A stretch of 64,000 nt of DNA from JBICHN01 sp043101845 (GCA_043101845.1 JBICHN010000011.1:868001-932000); one strand, 5' to 3'. Positions 35,647 through 45,685 are shown, numbered from the stretch's first letter. Made by a program: numbers and translations. The notes: generated by a model from the sequence alone, not told the origin.

Positions 35647-38600
35647 ATGGCACGGTGTCGATGGGGCGCGTTTGTCGCGGAACTCGTGATTCTCTTTGCC
35701 CTGGTGTTCAGCGGGCCGGTCTCGGCGGCCCGGTCACTGGATGAGTCCGCCGCGGTCGAGCCGGCGCTGCCCGAGTCGTGGGTGGAGCAGCTCGAGTGGC
35801 GCTCGATCGGACCGGCGAACATGAGCGGGCGCATCACCGACCTCGCCGTGTATGAAGAGGACCCCTCCCTGTGGTGGGCGGCGACCGCCTCCGGGGGATT
35901 GCTCAAGACGGTCAACAACGGGACCACCTTCGAGCATCAGTTCGATCAGGAGAGTACGGTCTCAATCGGCGCCGTGGCGGTCGCGCCGACGAATCCCGAG
36001 ATCGTCTGGGTCGGGACGGGCGAGTCGAATCCCCGCAACAGCGTCTCCTGGGGAGACGGCGTCTACAAGTCGACCGACGGCGGGGCGACCTGGGAGCACA
36101 AGGGACTCAAGGACTCGTACCAGATCGGTGAGATTCTGATTCACCCGGACGATCCGGACACCGTCTTTGTCGCGGCGCTCGGGCGTCTGTGGGGACCGAA
36201 TGAAGAGCGCGGTCTTTACAAGACAATCGACGGCGGCGCCAACTGGACGAAGATTCTGCATATCGACGAGAAGACCGGCGTCGGCGATGTCGACATGGAT
36301 CCGAACAACCCCGAGATTCTTCTCGCCGCCGCGTACGAGCGACAGCGCGACGGATTCGATACGAACGATCCCGCGAAGAAGTGGGGCCCGGGCGGCGCGA
36401 TCTATCGCAGCACGGACGGTGGTCAGTCATGGTTGCGCGTGACCGAAGGTCTGCCGACCTCCCATCTCGGTCGCGTGAACATCGAGTATGCGCGGAGCGA
36501 GCCGGACACGGTGTACGCGCTCGTCGAGTGCGCGCAGATCGGCATGGAGCCGGAAGACGCCGCGTACGCGGGGCTGAGCGGGGAAGACGCGGACTTCGGG
36601 GCGCGGCTCACCGAGGTCGCTGAAGGTGGACCGGCGGAAGCGGCGGGGCTTGAGCCGGGCGACATCGTGTACGCCGTGGACGACACCACGGTGCACTCGT
36701 TCGGCGATCTCCAGACTGAGATTCGCCGGCGGCTCGCCGGGGACACGGTTACCGTAGAGGCCTCTCGTGAGCGCGAAACCATCACGCTCGAATTGACCTT
36801 TACCCGCCGCCCGGAGCCGGACGCGGACGAAGAAGAAGAGGAAAGCGAAGCTGGCGGCGATGAGGCCGAAGCTGAGTCGGAAGAAAGTGAGGAGGAAGCT
36901 GCGGAGGCCGAGGTCGAAGCGCCGGCGACCGAGCCAACCGACGAACCCGAAGTCGAGATCGCGCCGGAGCCGACCGTGCCACCCGTCGCCGAAGATCAGC
37001 AGCCGGTCGAACCGGCGCCCGCGGAGCCCGTCGACGAGGCTGAGGCGGCTGGCGAGGAAGAGGCGGTCGAACCAGCTCCCGAGCCGACCGAGGAATCGGA
37101 GTCGGAGTCAGAGGAGGCCGAGGAGGAAGAGGAGCGCCCGCGCCCATTCGGCACGCGCCTTGGCGGCCAGCGCGAGAACCTTCAGGATCAGCAGGGACCG
37201 CATGGCTACGAGTACGGTGGGCTCTACAAATCGACGGATGGCGGTCTCACCTGGACGCGCATCAATTCGGTGAACCCGCGGCCGATGTACTTCAGTCGTG
37301 TCGCGGTCGACCCGAGCGACGACCAGCACCTCTATGTGCTCGGCATCTCGCTTTATCGATCAAAGGACGGTGGCGAGACCTTCACCCCGGACGGCCACGG
37401 ACCGGAAGTTCATGTGGATCACCATGCGCTCTGGATCAACCCGAACGACGGACGGCACATGATCCTCGGGAACGACGGCGGCATCTATGTCACGCATGAC
37501 CGCATGGAAACCTGGGAACATCTCAACCGGGTGGCGATTGGCCAGTTCTACCACATCACCGTGAGCCCCGACCGCGACTACCGCGTGTACGGCGGCCTGC
37601 AGGACAACGGCAGCTGGGGCGGCCCGAATATGAGCCGCATCAACGGCGGTCCGATCAACGAAGACTGGATCCGCATCGGCGGCGGCGACGGTTTCATCTG
37701 CCGCGTCGATCGCGAAGATCCGAATCAGATCTACTTTGAAAGTCAGAACGGATTCATGGGCCGGTACAACTTCGAGACCGGTGAACGCGGATTCATTCGG
37801 CCGCGTCCTGAGCGTGGCCAGGAGTATCGCTTCAACTGGCGGACGCCGTTCATTCTCTCGAACCACAATTCGCGCATCTACTACACCGCGGGGAACCATG
37901 TCTTCCGATCGCTCGACAAGGGTGAATCGCTGCGCGCGATCTCGCCGGAGATCACAAACACGGACCGCGGGAGCGCTACGGCGCTCGCTGAATCGCGATT
38001 CGATCCGGATGTGCTCTATGTCGGTACGGACGACGGCGCACTCTGGATGACGGAGAACGGCGGACACGACTGGGTCAATCTGTTCGATCTGTCTACAGAG
38101 CCCGAGGATGATGAACAGACGGACGAACCGGTTGTCGAGAATGGCGACGCCGACGCGTCGAGGCCGCGGGGGCCTCGCGGCAGTGGGCCGCGCGGTGAGG
38201 GGCCGGCCCGAGGCGGCGGTCGCGGCATGGCGCAGATGATCGAGCGGCTCGACGCGAACGACGACGGCAAACTTCAGCGCAGTGAGGCGCCCGACCGTAT
38301 GGCGCCGATGTTCGACCGCATGGATGCGAACAAAGACGGCGTGCTCACCGAGGAGGAACTGAGCAGCGGTCGCCCGGGGCAACCCGCTCGCACACCACAG
38401 GCCGCGGCTACGAATCCGGACGATCCCATTACCGGTGAATGGGACGCCGAGATGCTCAATGTCGAGTTTCCCGAAACGGACATCCTGTTCAACTTCAAAC
38501 TCGAGGAGGATGGTCAGATCACCGGTCGCATCGAAGCGCCGAACACTGGCGGTGATGTGAAGGATGGCCGGTTCGACGCGGAATCGGGCGAGGTAGAGTT

Positions 38601-39693
38601 CGGCTACGACAGTGAAGGCATTGATGTGCAGTTCACTGGCCGCCTCGAGGGCGAGATGTTGAAGGGAAGCGCCACGGCCGCGGGCGGCCGGTTCACCTTT
38701 GACTGGGAAGCGCGGCGAAAGGGTGGCGTGACCACCGACCGCGGCGACGGACACACCTGGAAGACGATCGATGAACTCATGCCCGAGCCGATGTGGGTGA
38801 GTTCGCTCGAAGCGTCGAAGCACGAAGAAGACCGAATCTATCTCACGATCGACGGCCATCGATCGGATGACGATCGCCCCCATGTGTTCGTCTCGGAGGA
38901 TCGAGGACGGACCTGGCGATCACTCGTCGAGCAACTGCCCGCGACTGCGGGATCGGCGCGCGTACTTCGCGAGGATCTCGAGAATCCCGATCTGCTCTAT
39001 CTCGGCGCCGAGTTCGGCGCGTGGGTGTCGATCGACCGAGGAGCGACCTGGACGAAGTTCAACGGAAACTTCCCCACCGTCGCCGTGCATGAGATCGCCC
39101 AGCATCCGACTTCGGGCGAAATCATCGCGGGCACCCACGGCCGAAGCGCCTGGGTTCTCGATGTCACACCGCTCCGACAGATGACCGATTCGACGCTCGA
39201 ACGCGACCTGTATCTGTTTGAGCCGAACGACATGATCCGGTGGCGTTCCGAACCGAGTCGAGGCGTTACGGGCGCCCGCCGGTTCGTCGGAGAGAATCCA
39301 AGCGAGCAGGTCGAGATCTACTACTACCTCGGACGCGACGCGCGGGACGCGGAAATCGAGATCACCGATGTCGCTGGTGAATCGATGCGCACCCTGCAGG
39401 TCGACACTGAGGCGGGGTTCCATCGGGTGACCTGGGATGCTCGACGGGAACGCGATGATCGTGATCGCGGGGGCCGCCGATTCGGCCGGGCGCCAATGGT
39501 CCCGGCGGGCTCCTACGAGGTGACGCTGCGGGTCGGGAACGAAACCATGTCGCAGCGATTCGAGATTCATGTCGATCCCAAGTATCCGCAGATGTCAGTG
39601 ACGGAAGAAACGGACGCGGTAATCGACTTCTTCGATTCATTCGGCGAAGAGGAATCGGACGGAGAGGGTGAGGAAGGCGGCGTGCGACTATGA
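35647..39693 (+). CDS. sortilin/VPS10-like secreted propeller with PDZ, EF-hand and other insertions
   Basis: 1348 residues with a signal peptide (about 1-30). At least eight Asp-box motifs (STDGGATW, TIDGGANW, STDGGQSW, STDGGLTW, SKDGGETF, TENGGHDW, SEDRGRTW, SIDRGATW) show a sialidase/VPS10-type beta-propeller. The propeller is interrupted by a PDZ domain (about 302-390), a Glu/Pro/Ala-rich acidic linker (about 391-500), two EF-hand loops (DANDDGKLQRSE near 868 and DANKDGVLTEEE near 891) and a beta-barrel-like segment (about 935-1030). A FlgD-like domain ends the protein. Probably calcium-binding and extracytoplasmic. The ATG at 35647 follows GGAGG. Confidence 0.85.
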   Translation: MARCRWGAFVAELVILFALVFSGPVSAARSLDESAAVEPALPESWVEQLEWRSIGPANMSGRITDLAVYEEDPSLWWAATASGGLLKTVNNGTTFEHQFDQESTVSIGAVAVAPTNPEIVWVGTGESNPRNSVSWGDGVYKSTDGGATWEHKGLKDSYQIGEILIHPDDPDTVFVAALGRLWGPNEERGLYKTIDGGANWTKILHIDEKTGVGDVDMDPNNPEILLAAAYERQRDGFDTNDPAKKWGPGGAIYRSTDGGQSWLRVTEGLPTSHLGRVNIEYARSEPDTVYALVECAQIGMEPEDAAYAGLSGEDADFGARLTEVAEGGPAEAAGLEPGDIVYAVDDTTVHSFGDLQTEIRRRLAGDTVTVEASRERETITLELTFTRRPEPDADEEEEESEAGGDEAEAESEESEEEAAEAEVEAPATEPTDEPEVEIAPEPTVPPVAEDQQPVEPAPAEPVDEAEAAGEEEAVEPAPEPTEESESESEEAEEEEERPRPFGTRLGGQRENLQDQQGPHGYEYGGLYKSTDGGLTWTRINSVNPRPMYFSRVAVDPSDDQHLYVLGISLYRSKDGGETFTPDGHGPEVHVDHHALWINPNDGRHMILGNDGGIYVTHDRMETWEHLNRVAIGQFYHITVSPDRDYRVYGGLQDNGSWGGPNMSRINGGPINEDWIRIGGGDGFICRVDREDPNQIYFESQNGFMGRYNFETGERGFIRPRPERGQEYRFNWRTPFILSNHNSRIYYTAGNHVFRSLDKGESLRAISPEITNTDRGSATALAESRFDPDVLYVGTDDGALWMTENGGHDWVNLFDLSTEPEDDEQTDEPVVENGDADASRPRGPRGSGPRGEGPARGGGRGMAQMIERLDANDDGKLQRSEAPDRMAPMFDRMDANKDGVLTEEELSSGRPGQPARTPQAAATNPDDPITGEWDAEMLNVEFPETDILFNFKLEEDGQITGRIEAPNTGGDVKDGRFDAESGEVEFGYDSEGIDVQFTGRLEGEMLKGSATAAGGRFTFDWEARRKGGVTTDRGDGHTWKTIDELMPEPMWVSSLEASKHEEDRIYLTIDGHRSDDDRPHVFVSEDRGRTWRSLVEQLPATAGSARVLREDLENPDLLYLGAEFGAWVSIDRGATWTKFNGNFPTVAVHEIAQHPTSGEIIAGTHGRSAWVLDVTPLRQMTDSTLERDLYLFEPNDMIRWRSEPSRGVTGARRFVGENPSEQVEIYYYLGRDARDAEIEITDVAGESMRTLQVDTEAGFHRVTWDARRERDDRDRGGRRFGRAPMVPAGSYEVTLRVGNETMSQRFEIHVDPKYPQMSVTEETDAVIDFFDSFGEEESDGEGEEGGVRL

Positions 39694-40720
39694 ACAATCG
39701 CGGTCAGCGCAGGCGCCGGCTTTGAGTGAGATCGGCTTTCGCCCTGCATGGTGGGCGCGTGGCGGCCATGCGCAGACGCTCCTTGGTTCCTTGCTTCCTT
39801 CGCCCGCGCCTCGCAGGGTGCGCCGCGAGCGAGTCGAGCTTCCCGACGGCGACTTTCTCGACCTCGACTGGGTCGGCCGTGACCGGGAGGAGGCGCCGAT
39901 CGTTCTCATCCTGCACGGACTGTGCGGATCATCGGAGTCGCCCTATGCGCGAGGAATGCTTCGGGCGATCGAAGACCGCGGATGGCGCGGCGTGGTCATG
40001 CACTACCGCGGATGCAGCGGTGAGCCGAATCGACTCAGCCGCTCGTACCATTCCGGCGAAACCGGTGATCTTGACTTCATGGTCCACCGGATCCGCTCGC
40101 AATACGAACTGACTCCGCTTGCGCTTGTCGGCTTCTCGATCGGCGGCAACATTGTTCTCAAGTGGTTGGGCGAGACCGCTGTCGATTCATCGAAGCGAGG
40201 CGCGCCGCGCGAGGTCAGTGCGGCGGTCGCCGTGTCGGTCCCATTCGATCTCGCAGCGGTCGCGACCCACATGAACCGCGGAATGACGCGCGTATATCGG
40301 GACCGACTCCTTCACCGCCTTCGTCAGATGACGCATCTGAAAAGGGCTCATGGACTCCTTGAACTCGAACTCACGCACGCGGGAATCAAAGAACTCTCGA
40401 CCTTTCGTGATTTCGATGACCGGGTCACTGCCCCAATGCACGGATTCTCGAGCGCCGACGAGTACTACGAACGCGCCACCTGTCGTCCATGGCTCCGGCG
40501 AATCGAGGCGCCGACGCTCATTGTCCACGCCAGGAACGATCCCTTCATGCCCTGCGGCTGTGTGCCCGGGCCGGACGCGTTGTCCGATAGGATCGAGGTC
40601 ATTCTGACGCCCGATGGTGGTCATGTGGGCTTTCTCGGTGGTCCCTGGCCGTGGCGCCCCCAGCGATGGCTCAACGAGGTGATTCCAGCCTGGGTCGCGC
40701 GTCGATTTTCGGACGGCTGA
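39668..40720 (+). CDS. YheT-family alpha/beta hydrolase
   Basis: About 350 residues. Family hallmarks are 'WWARGGHAQTLLG' near the start, 'VVMHYRGCSGEPN', nucleophile Ser in GFSIGGN, Asp in 'HARNDPFMP' and His in 'GGHVGFLGG'. These hydrolases act on carboxylic esters; the physiological substrate is unknown. GTG at 39668 overlaps the preceding gene by 26 bp; a TTG at 39722 (LSEIGFRP) is an alternative start that removes the overlap. Cytoplasmic. Confidence 0.88.
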   Translation: MRKAACDYEQSRSAQAPALSEIGFRPAWWARGGHAQTLLGSLLPSPAPRRVRRERVELPDGDFLDLDWVGRDREEAPIVLILHGLCGSSESPYARGMLRAIEDRGWRGVVMHYRGCSGEPNRLSRSYHSGETGDLDFMVHRIRSQYELTPLALVGFSIGGNIVLKWLGETAVDSSKRGAPREVSAAVAVSVPFDLAAVATHMNRGMTRVYRDRLLHRLRQMTHLKRAHGLLELELTHAGIKELSTFRDFDDRVTAPMHGFSSADEYYERATCRPWLRRIEAPTLIVHARNDPFMPCGCVPGPDALSDRIEVILTPDGGHVGFLGGPWPWRPQRWLNEVIPAWVARRFSDG

Positions 40721-40868
40721 TCCTTCCTGTTCGCTACAGCCGGGCGCAGATTTGTGACGAGCACATTCTCCGAGTGATTGAGAAGAACCCATCGCCGATG
40801 GCGGGGAGGTGACGCGATTGGCTCGCCCATGTGGGTGATGGTCGCGTGCTGATCCGGGGGTGGGACTG

Positions 40869-42092
40869 ATGCAGTTCTTTCACAGCGGAGCGCTCGAGGG
40901 AATTCGTTTCACGGGCGATCGATCAGCCCACGGCTCGTTGCTCGAAGATCCGAACTTTCGACCGTTCATTGACTCGTTCGGCGCCGAGGGCGCCATGGAG
41001 GTCTGGCGCGGACAGCTTCTCGCCCAGGCGGTTCGAGTCGATGTGGGACTGCTCCCGGATCTTTCAAAAGCCCTCACTGATGTCGCCGAGCGGGCGAAGA
41101 TCACCAAGCCGCTCGAGGCGTATGTTTACTGCGACGCGCACATCAACGCCTCGGTGACCGACAGCCAGAGCCGCGTGTTCGTGCTTCTCAGCTCGGCGGC
41201 GATCGAGAAGCTCGACCGGGAGGAACTCGACTTCGTCATCGGGCACGAACTCGGGCATGCGGCGTACGGACACCTCGAGCTTCCCGTCGACGCGATCCTC
41301 CAGAGCGGGGCGCAGGTCACCGCGCAGCAGGCGATGCGGCTGCGAGCATGGCAGCGCAAGGCCGAGATCTCGGCGGACCGGGCGGGGCTCATCTGCTGCG
41401 GATCGCTCGAAGTCGCGGCCCGGTCGCTGTTCAAGGTGTGGAGCGGGCTCTCCATGCCGGGCGTGACGGTTGATCCGAATCAGTTCGCCGCGCAATGGGA
41501 TCATCTCGTCGAGCATCATGTCTCCCAGGGTCAGGGGACCCATTGGGACATCAGTCATCCCTTTCCGTCGATGCGGATGAAAGCGATGAACTGGTTCTGG
41601 CGGAGCGAGACGGCCATGAAGTTCGTGCCGCACGCGACGGGCGATCTGAAGGACAACGAAGTCGAGCGTGAGATCGAATCGCTTCTCGCGATGATGGATC
41701 CGCTGGCCCGCAAGTCGGGTGACGGGCCCGATCCGCTGCTGCAGCCGTTCATTCTCTGGGGTGGTCTCTTCATCACTCTTGCGAACGGCGCCGCCGACGA
41801 CCGTGAACTCGATCGACTCAACGAACTCGTCGGCCGTTCGGCGGTCGAGCAGGCGACCAGTGGCGAGATGCTCACCGCCCAGGCGTGCTACGAGCGTTTC
41901 GTCGAAGCACGGGGCGCCCGGCGGGCGCCGCTTTCCGCGCTTGAACTTCATCGAATCTTCTCGGCGATTGTCAGCGTCTGCACCGCGGATGGACTCGCCT
42001 GTGAATCGGAACAGCGCGCGCTCGCGCAACTCGCGAACGCGTGTGGCGTCAATGAAGGATTTGTCAACACGATGATGGCGAAGGCGGCCTGA
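40869..42092 (+). CDS. M48-type metallopeptidase fused to a TerB-like domain
   Basis: 407 residues. The zinc motif HELGH (126-130) is followed by E166 and D170 in 'AEISADRAG', the M48 pattern. Unlike HtpX or Ste24, no membrane helices are evident around it. The C-terminal part (about 285-405) begins 'LLQPFILWGGLFITLANGA' and contains 'DDRELDRLNELVG' and 'FSAIVSVCTADGLACESEQRALAQLA', resembling TerB/DUF533 helical domains. Start: ATG 40869 or GTG 40860. It precedes a small protein gene by 26 bp, likely an operon. Confidence 0.8.
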   Translation: MQFFHSGALEGIRFTGDRSAHGSLLEDPNFRPFIDSFGAEGAMEVWRGQLLAQAVRVDVGLLPDLSKALTDVAERAKITKPLEAYVYCDAHINASVTDSQSRVFVLLSSAAIEKLDREELDFVIGHELGHAAYGHLELPVDAILQSGAQVTAQQAMRLRAWQRKAEISADRAGLICCGSLEVAARSLFKVWSGLSMPGVTVDPNQFAAQWDHLVEHHVSQGQGTHWDISHPFPSMRMKAMNWFWRSETAMKFVPHATGDLKDNEVEREIESLLAMMDPLARKSGDGPDPLLQPFILWGGLFITLANGAADDRELDRLNELVGRSAVEQATSGEMLTAQACYERFVEARGARRAPLSALELHRIFSAIVSVCTADGLACESEQRALAQLANACGVNEGFVNTMMAKAA

Positions 42093-42118
42093 CCGCGCGC
42101 CGACATGGAGTACTCAGC

Positions 42119-42577
42119 ATGAATGCGACCACGCAGAACAACGGTCAGTCCGTCATCGATCGAGTCAAGGCGATCGCGGAAATGGCGGGATTCACCCTCT
42201 CGAAGCATCCGGACTGCGATGCGCTTGTCTGTCCGTTCGACATGGGGAACGGTCGAAGCCAGTCCGTCTACCTCACGCACTGCGGAGCGACACCCGACGG
42301 TCATGATGTCGTCAGTTTCATGTCGCCGTGCATGGCCATCGAGAAGGGGCTCATGAAGGGCGTGAGCAAGACGATGGCGCTTGATCTGCTCCGCCGCAAC
42401 TCGAATTTGCTGTTCGCTCACTTCGCGATCGAGCAGATGCCGGGTGGCGAGATTCTCGTCGTCACTTCGAACCAGATTGTGGACACGATGGAGGTCGAAG
42501 AGTTTCGGAATCACATCCTCTGCGTGGCAAGCATCGCCGACGCCTTCGAGCGGGAGATCGGTCGGGACATGTTCTGA
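42119..42577 (+). CDS. small protein of unknown function, possible chaperone-like fold
   Basis: 152 residues, no signal peptide or membrane segment. An alternating helix-strand pattern ('VIDRVKAIAEMAGF', then 'ALVCPFDMGNGRSQSVYLTH', then a long helix) recalls YbjN/CesT-fold proteins, but no family motif can be read securely. It follows the M48-TerB gene by 26 bp with RBS GGAG and is ended by a strong terminator, so it probably works with that protease. Confidence 0.65.
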   Translation: MNATTQNNGQSVIDRVKAIAEMAGFTLSKHPDCDALVCPFDMGNGRSQSVYLTHCGATPDGHDVVSFMSPCMAIEKGLMKGVSKTMALDLLRRNSNLLFAHFAIEQMPGGEILVVTSNQIVDTMEVEEFRNHILCVASIADAFEREIGRDMF

Positions 42578-42603
42578 AAGACTGGTCGGTGGTCCTGAAT
42601 TCG

Positions 42604-42636
42604 ACGCCGGGCTGCTTTTGAGCAGTCCGGCGTTTC
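42604..42636 (+). terminator. intrinsic terminator of the M48-TerB operon
   Basis: A 13-bp stem (ACGCCGGGCTGCT / AGCAGTCCGGCGT, with one G-T pair) and TTTG loop at 42604-42633 is followed by TTTCT. It lies 27 bases past the stop at 42577. Confidence 0.85.
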
Positions 42637-42702
42637 TGCGCGCCGATAGTGTGCCGAGTACAATGGCCCCTGCCGGGCCGGTAGGCCGCGTGTGGACTCG
42701 CT

Positions 42703-44001
42703 ATGGAATCAGCCTCGACAAATCAGGTCGCCTACCGGAAGACGATTCGAGAACTGTCCGATCGGCTCGTCGAGGTCCAGCGTCCGATTCGCATTCTCGA
42801 CGCGATCAAGTGGGACTCGACGGTGCAGTCGGCGTTCTTCGCGACCGGTGGGTCGGAGCAGCCGCTCGTCGATCGCGCGTACTACGAGTCGCGGCCGCTT
42901 GGCTTCGACCCGGCTCTGAAACGCGCCGAGTTACACGAACTCGAACGCGAGGTCAGCCGTCGCCTGGGGTCATTCAATCCCGTGGGCGGGATCCTCCGGC
43001 GTATGTGCCGCGAGTACGCGCAGGTCGTGCACATGCTCGAGGCGCGGGGCACCGCCGAATTCGGTTCGCTTTCACAAGAGCTCTATGGCTCAGCGAGCGA
43101 CGCGTTTCACGCGGGTGAACCGAGCCTCGCGGATCTCGGCGTCATGATGTCCGAGGCGCTCTCGAACATCGATCGGAGTTCCCTCGCCAAACCCGAGGAA
43201 AAGAACATCAGCGGCGACAGCGCCGTCAGCTGGCTCGCCGAGCGCATTGCGCGGCACTTCCCGGCGCCGGATCAGCCGGTGCATGTCAAGCTCAGCGACG
43301 GCATCATCGCTGACGCCGCCGCGGGCGCCGATTACATCAAGATCCGCAAGGAGGCCCGTTTCAGTGAAGCGGACCTCCGTCTGCTCGAGATTCACGAGGG
43401 CTGGGTTCATCTCGGCACTACGCTGAACGGCAAGCTGCAACCCTACTGCACCTTCCTGAGCAAGGGGCCGCCCTCGTCCACGATCACGCAGGAGGGGCTG
43501 GCGATTTTGATGGAGGTGATCGGGTTCGCTTCGAGTCCCTGGCGACTTCGTCGATTGACGAATCGGATTCGCGCGGTGGAGATGGCGGAGAATGGCGCCT
43601 CGTTCGTGGAGGTGTATCGATTCTTTCTCGACCAGCGATTCAGTGAGGCGGAAAGCTTCACGAACGCGGCGCGGGTCTTTCGTGGCAGCACGCCCGACGG
43701 TCCGCCGTTCACAAAGGACCTCACCTACAGCAAGGGCTTCGTGCTCGTCTACAACTTTGTCCAGCTCGCCGTCCGCCGCGGATTACTTGAACGAATACCA
43801 ATGCTCTTCTGCGGAAAGAGCACCCTCGAGGATCTCCGGACGCTTGCCCAACTCGTCGACGAAGGATTGGTGGTGCCGCCGCGCTACCTTCCGCCGCAGT
43901 TCGCCGACCTCAACGCGCTCGCCGCCTGGATGTGCTACTCGAACTTTCTCAACATCATCGATCTTGAACGGATCGAAGCGGACTACTCCAACATCCTGTG
44001 A
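42703..44001 (+). CDS. DUF1704 / MATCAP-like metallopeptidase (QEGLA-motif protein)
   Basis: 432 residues. The motif HEGWVH (HEXXXH, 231-236) with TQEGLA (Glu264) is the signature of the DUF1704 'flavohemoglobin expression-modulating QEGLA motif' family; eukaryotic members are the tubulin tyrosine carboxypeptidases MATCAP. Zinc is likely bound by the two His and Glu264, so a carboxypeptidase activity is expected, but the bacterial substrate is unknown. The preceding terminator makes it a separate transcript. It is convergent with glpK, 8 bp apart. Confidence 0.85.
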   Translation: MESASTNQVAYRKTIRELSDRLVEVQRPIRILDAIKWDSTVQSAFFATGGSEQPLVDRAYYESRPLGFDPALKRAELHELEREVSRRLGSFNPVGGILRRMCREYAQVVHMLEARGTAEFGSLSQELYGSASDAFHAGEPSLADLGVMMSEALSNIDRSSLAKPEEKNISGDSAVSWLAERIARHFPAPDQPVHVKLSDGIIADAAAGADYIKIRKEARFSEADLRLLEIHEGWVHLGTTLNGKLQPYCTFLSKGPPSSTITQEGLAILMEVIGFASSPWRLRRLTNRIRAVEMAENGASFVEVYRFFLDQRFSEAESFTNAARVFRGSTPDGPPFTKDLTYSKGFVLVYNFVQLAVRRGLLERIPMLFCGKSTLEDLRTLAQLVDEGLVVPPRYLPPQFADLNALAAWMCYSNFLNIIDLERIEADYSNIL

Positions 44002-44008
44002 ACGAAAG

Positions 44009-45520
44009 TCAGGGATCCCAGTCGAAACTGCGGTCAACGGCTCGCTTCCAGTTTGCGATCATGCCCGTTCGGCGTTCCGGGCTCATTTGAGGACGCCATT
44101 CATGATCGGCGACCCACAGTCGTTCGATCTCGTCAGAACTCGCGTACATGCCGGTCCCAAGTCCGGCGGCGAACGCGGCGCCGAGGGCCGTCGTCTCCGT
44201 GACCGAGGGGCGGACGACGGGAATGTCGAGGAGATCCGCCTGCGTCTGCATGAGCAGATCGTTCCTGACCATTCCGCCGTCGACGCGCAGGTTCTCAGGC
44301 GTGACGCCGGCGTCGTTGACCATCGCGTGGTAGACATCGAGCGTTTGAAATGCGGTCGCCTCGAGCGCCGCTCGAGCGAGATGCTCGCGCGTGGCGTACC
44401 TCGTCAATCCGGCGATCACGCCGCGCGCGTCCGAGCGCCAGTATGGCGCGAAGAGTCCGGAGAATGCGGGAACGAAGTAGACGCCGCCGTTGTCTTCGAC
44501 CGCGGCCGCCAATGATTCGATCTCGTCCGACTGCTGAATGAGTCCGAGATTATCGCGCAGCCAATGCACGAGCGCGCCGGCGATGGCGATGGATCCCTCG
44601 AGCGCGTAGACGGCTGGCGATCCTTCGATCTGATACGCGGGGGTGGTCACCAGTCCGGCGGAGGATCGAACGGGCTCGGGGCCCGTGTTGATCAACATGA
44701 AGCACCCGGTGCCGTAGGTGTTCTTGATCGCCCCCTTCCCGAAACCGCCCTGTCCGAGCAGCGCGGCATGCTGGTCGCCAATGACGCCCCCGATCGGGAT
44801 CTCGCGCCCGAACGGCCCATCGGCGCGTGTGACGCCCCAGGCTGAGCGGTGAATCGAGGCCACAATCTCCGGCGCCATCGAGCGGGGGATCCGCATCATC
44901 TCGAACACCTCGTCGTCCCAGGTGAGCGCCCGCAGATCCATCAGCATGGTGCGTGAGGCGTTCGTGATGTCGGTCAGGTGCCGGCCGCCGTCGGGACCCC
45001 CGGTGAGCCAGTAGATGAGCCAGGAATCGATCGTGCCGAATACGGCGTCGCCGCGTTCCGCCTCCGCGCGCAGCCTGTGGACCTCTTCGAGCGCCCATTG
45101 GAGTTTCGGACCGGTGAAATAGGTGGCGATCGGAAGCCCGGTCTTCTCTCGAAACCAGGGCGAGCCCACCGAGCGCTCGAGTTGATCGCAGATCACTCGT
45201 GATCGCGTGTCCTGCCATACGATCGCCGGAAGATAGGGAACTCCTGTCTGACGGTTCCAGATGACGAGCGTCTCTCGCTGATTGGTAACTCCGATCCCTG
45301 CAAGGTGACTCTCGTCAATGGACGAACTTGCAATCGACTCGCGAATGACTTCGAAGACGCGATCGCGAATCTCAATCGGATCGTGTTCAACCCAACCCGA
45401 CTGCGGGTAGATCTGCCGGTGTTCGCGCTGGGCGCACGCCGCCGGTCGCCCTTGCTTGTCGAACAACATGCATCGGCTGCTCGTCGTTCCCTGATCGATG
45501 GCCGCGAGGTATTCGCCCAT
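44009..45520 (-). CDS. glpK: glycerol kinase
   Basis: FGGY-family kinase that phosphorylates glycerol to glycerol 3-phosphate; 503 residues, the usual length. 'AIDQGTTSSRCMLFD' at the N-terminus is the ATPase loop, 'GVTNQRET' and 'YLPAIVWQDTRS' contact glycerol, and 'GGVIGDQHAALLGQ' with 'NTYGTGCFMLINTG' are GlpK-typical. The second FGGY signature appears as 'LRVDGGMVRNDLLMQ'. No glpF, glpD or repressor gene is adjacent. Start at 45520 (MGEYLAAID) is chosen by alignment to the family. Confidence 0.96.
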   Translation of the reverse strand: MGEYLAAIDQGTTSSRCMLFDKQGRPAACAQREHRQIYPQSGWVEHDPIEIRDRVFEVIRESIASSSIDESHLAGIGVTNQRETLVIWNRQTGVPYLPAIVWQDTRSRVICDQLERSVGSPWFREKTGLPIATYFTGPKLQWALEEVHRLRAEAERGDAVFGTIDSWLIYWLTGGPDGGRHLTDITNASRTMLMDLRALTWDDEVFEMMRIPRSMAPEIVASIHRSAWGVTRADGPFGREIPIGGVIGDQHAALLGQGGFGKGAIKNTYGTGCFMLINTGPEPVRSSAGLVTTPAYQIEGSPAVYALEGSIAIAGALVHWLRDNLGLIQQSDEIESLAAAVEDNGGVYFVPAFSGLFAPYWRSDARGVIAGLTRYATREHLARAALEATAFQTLDVYHAMVNDAGVTPENLRVDGGMVRNDLLMQTQADLLDIPVVRPSVTETTALGAAFAAGLGTGMYASSDEIERLWVADHEWRPQMSPERRTGMIANWKRAVDRSFDWDP

Positions 45521-45685
45521 GCACAGAGAATACACCTTTCGGTCGATTGAACGCCATTCACCGATCCGGCGACTTCCATTGAGACGCACGACAAGGTAGG
45601 GTGTGCCTCGAACGATTCTCTGCGAAGGCGCCGGTCAGAGCGACGGGCGCCCGTCTTCGTACTGTTGGCTTCGGGGTTGTGTTTG

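Noticed and set aside
37360..38883. Long open frame on the minus strand opposite the sortilin-like gene
   Set aside because: It has no recognisable protein character and mirrors the codon pattern of the real gene; in GC-rich DNA such antisense frames stay open by chance.
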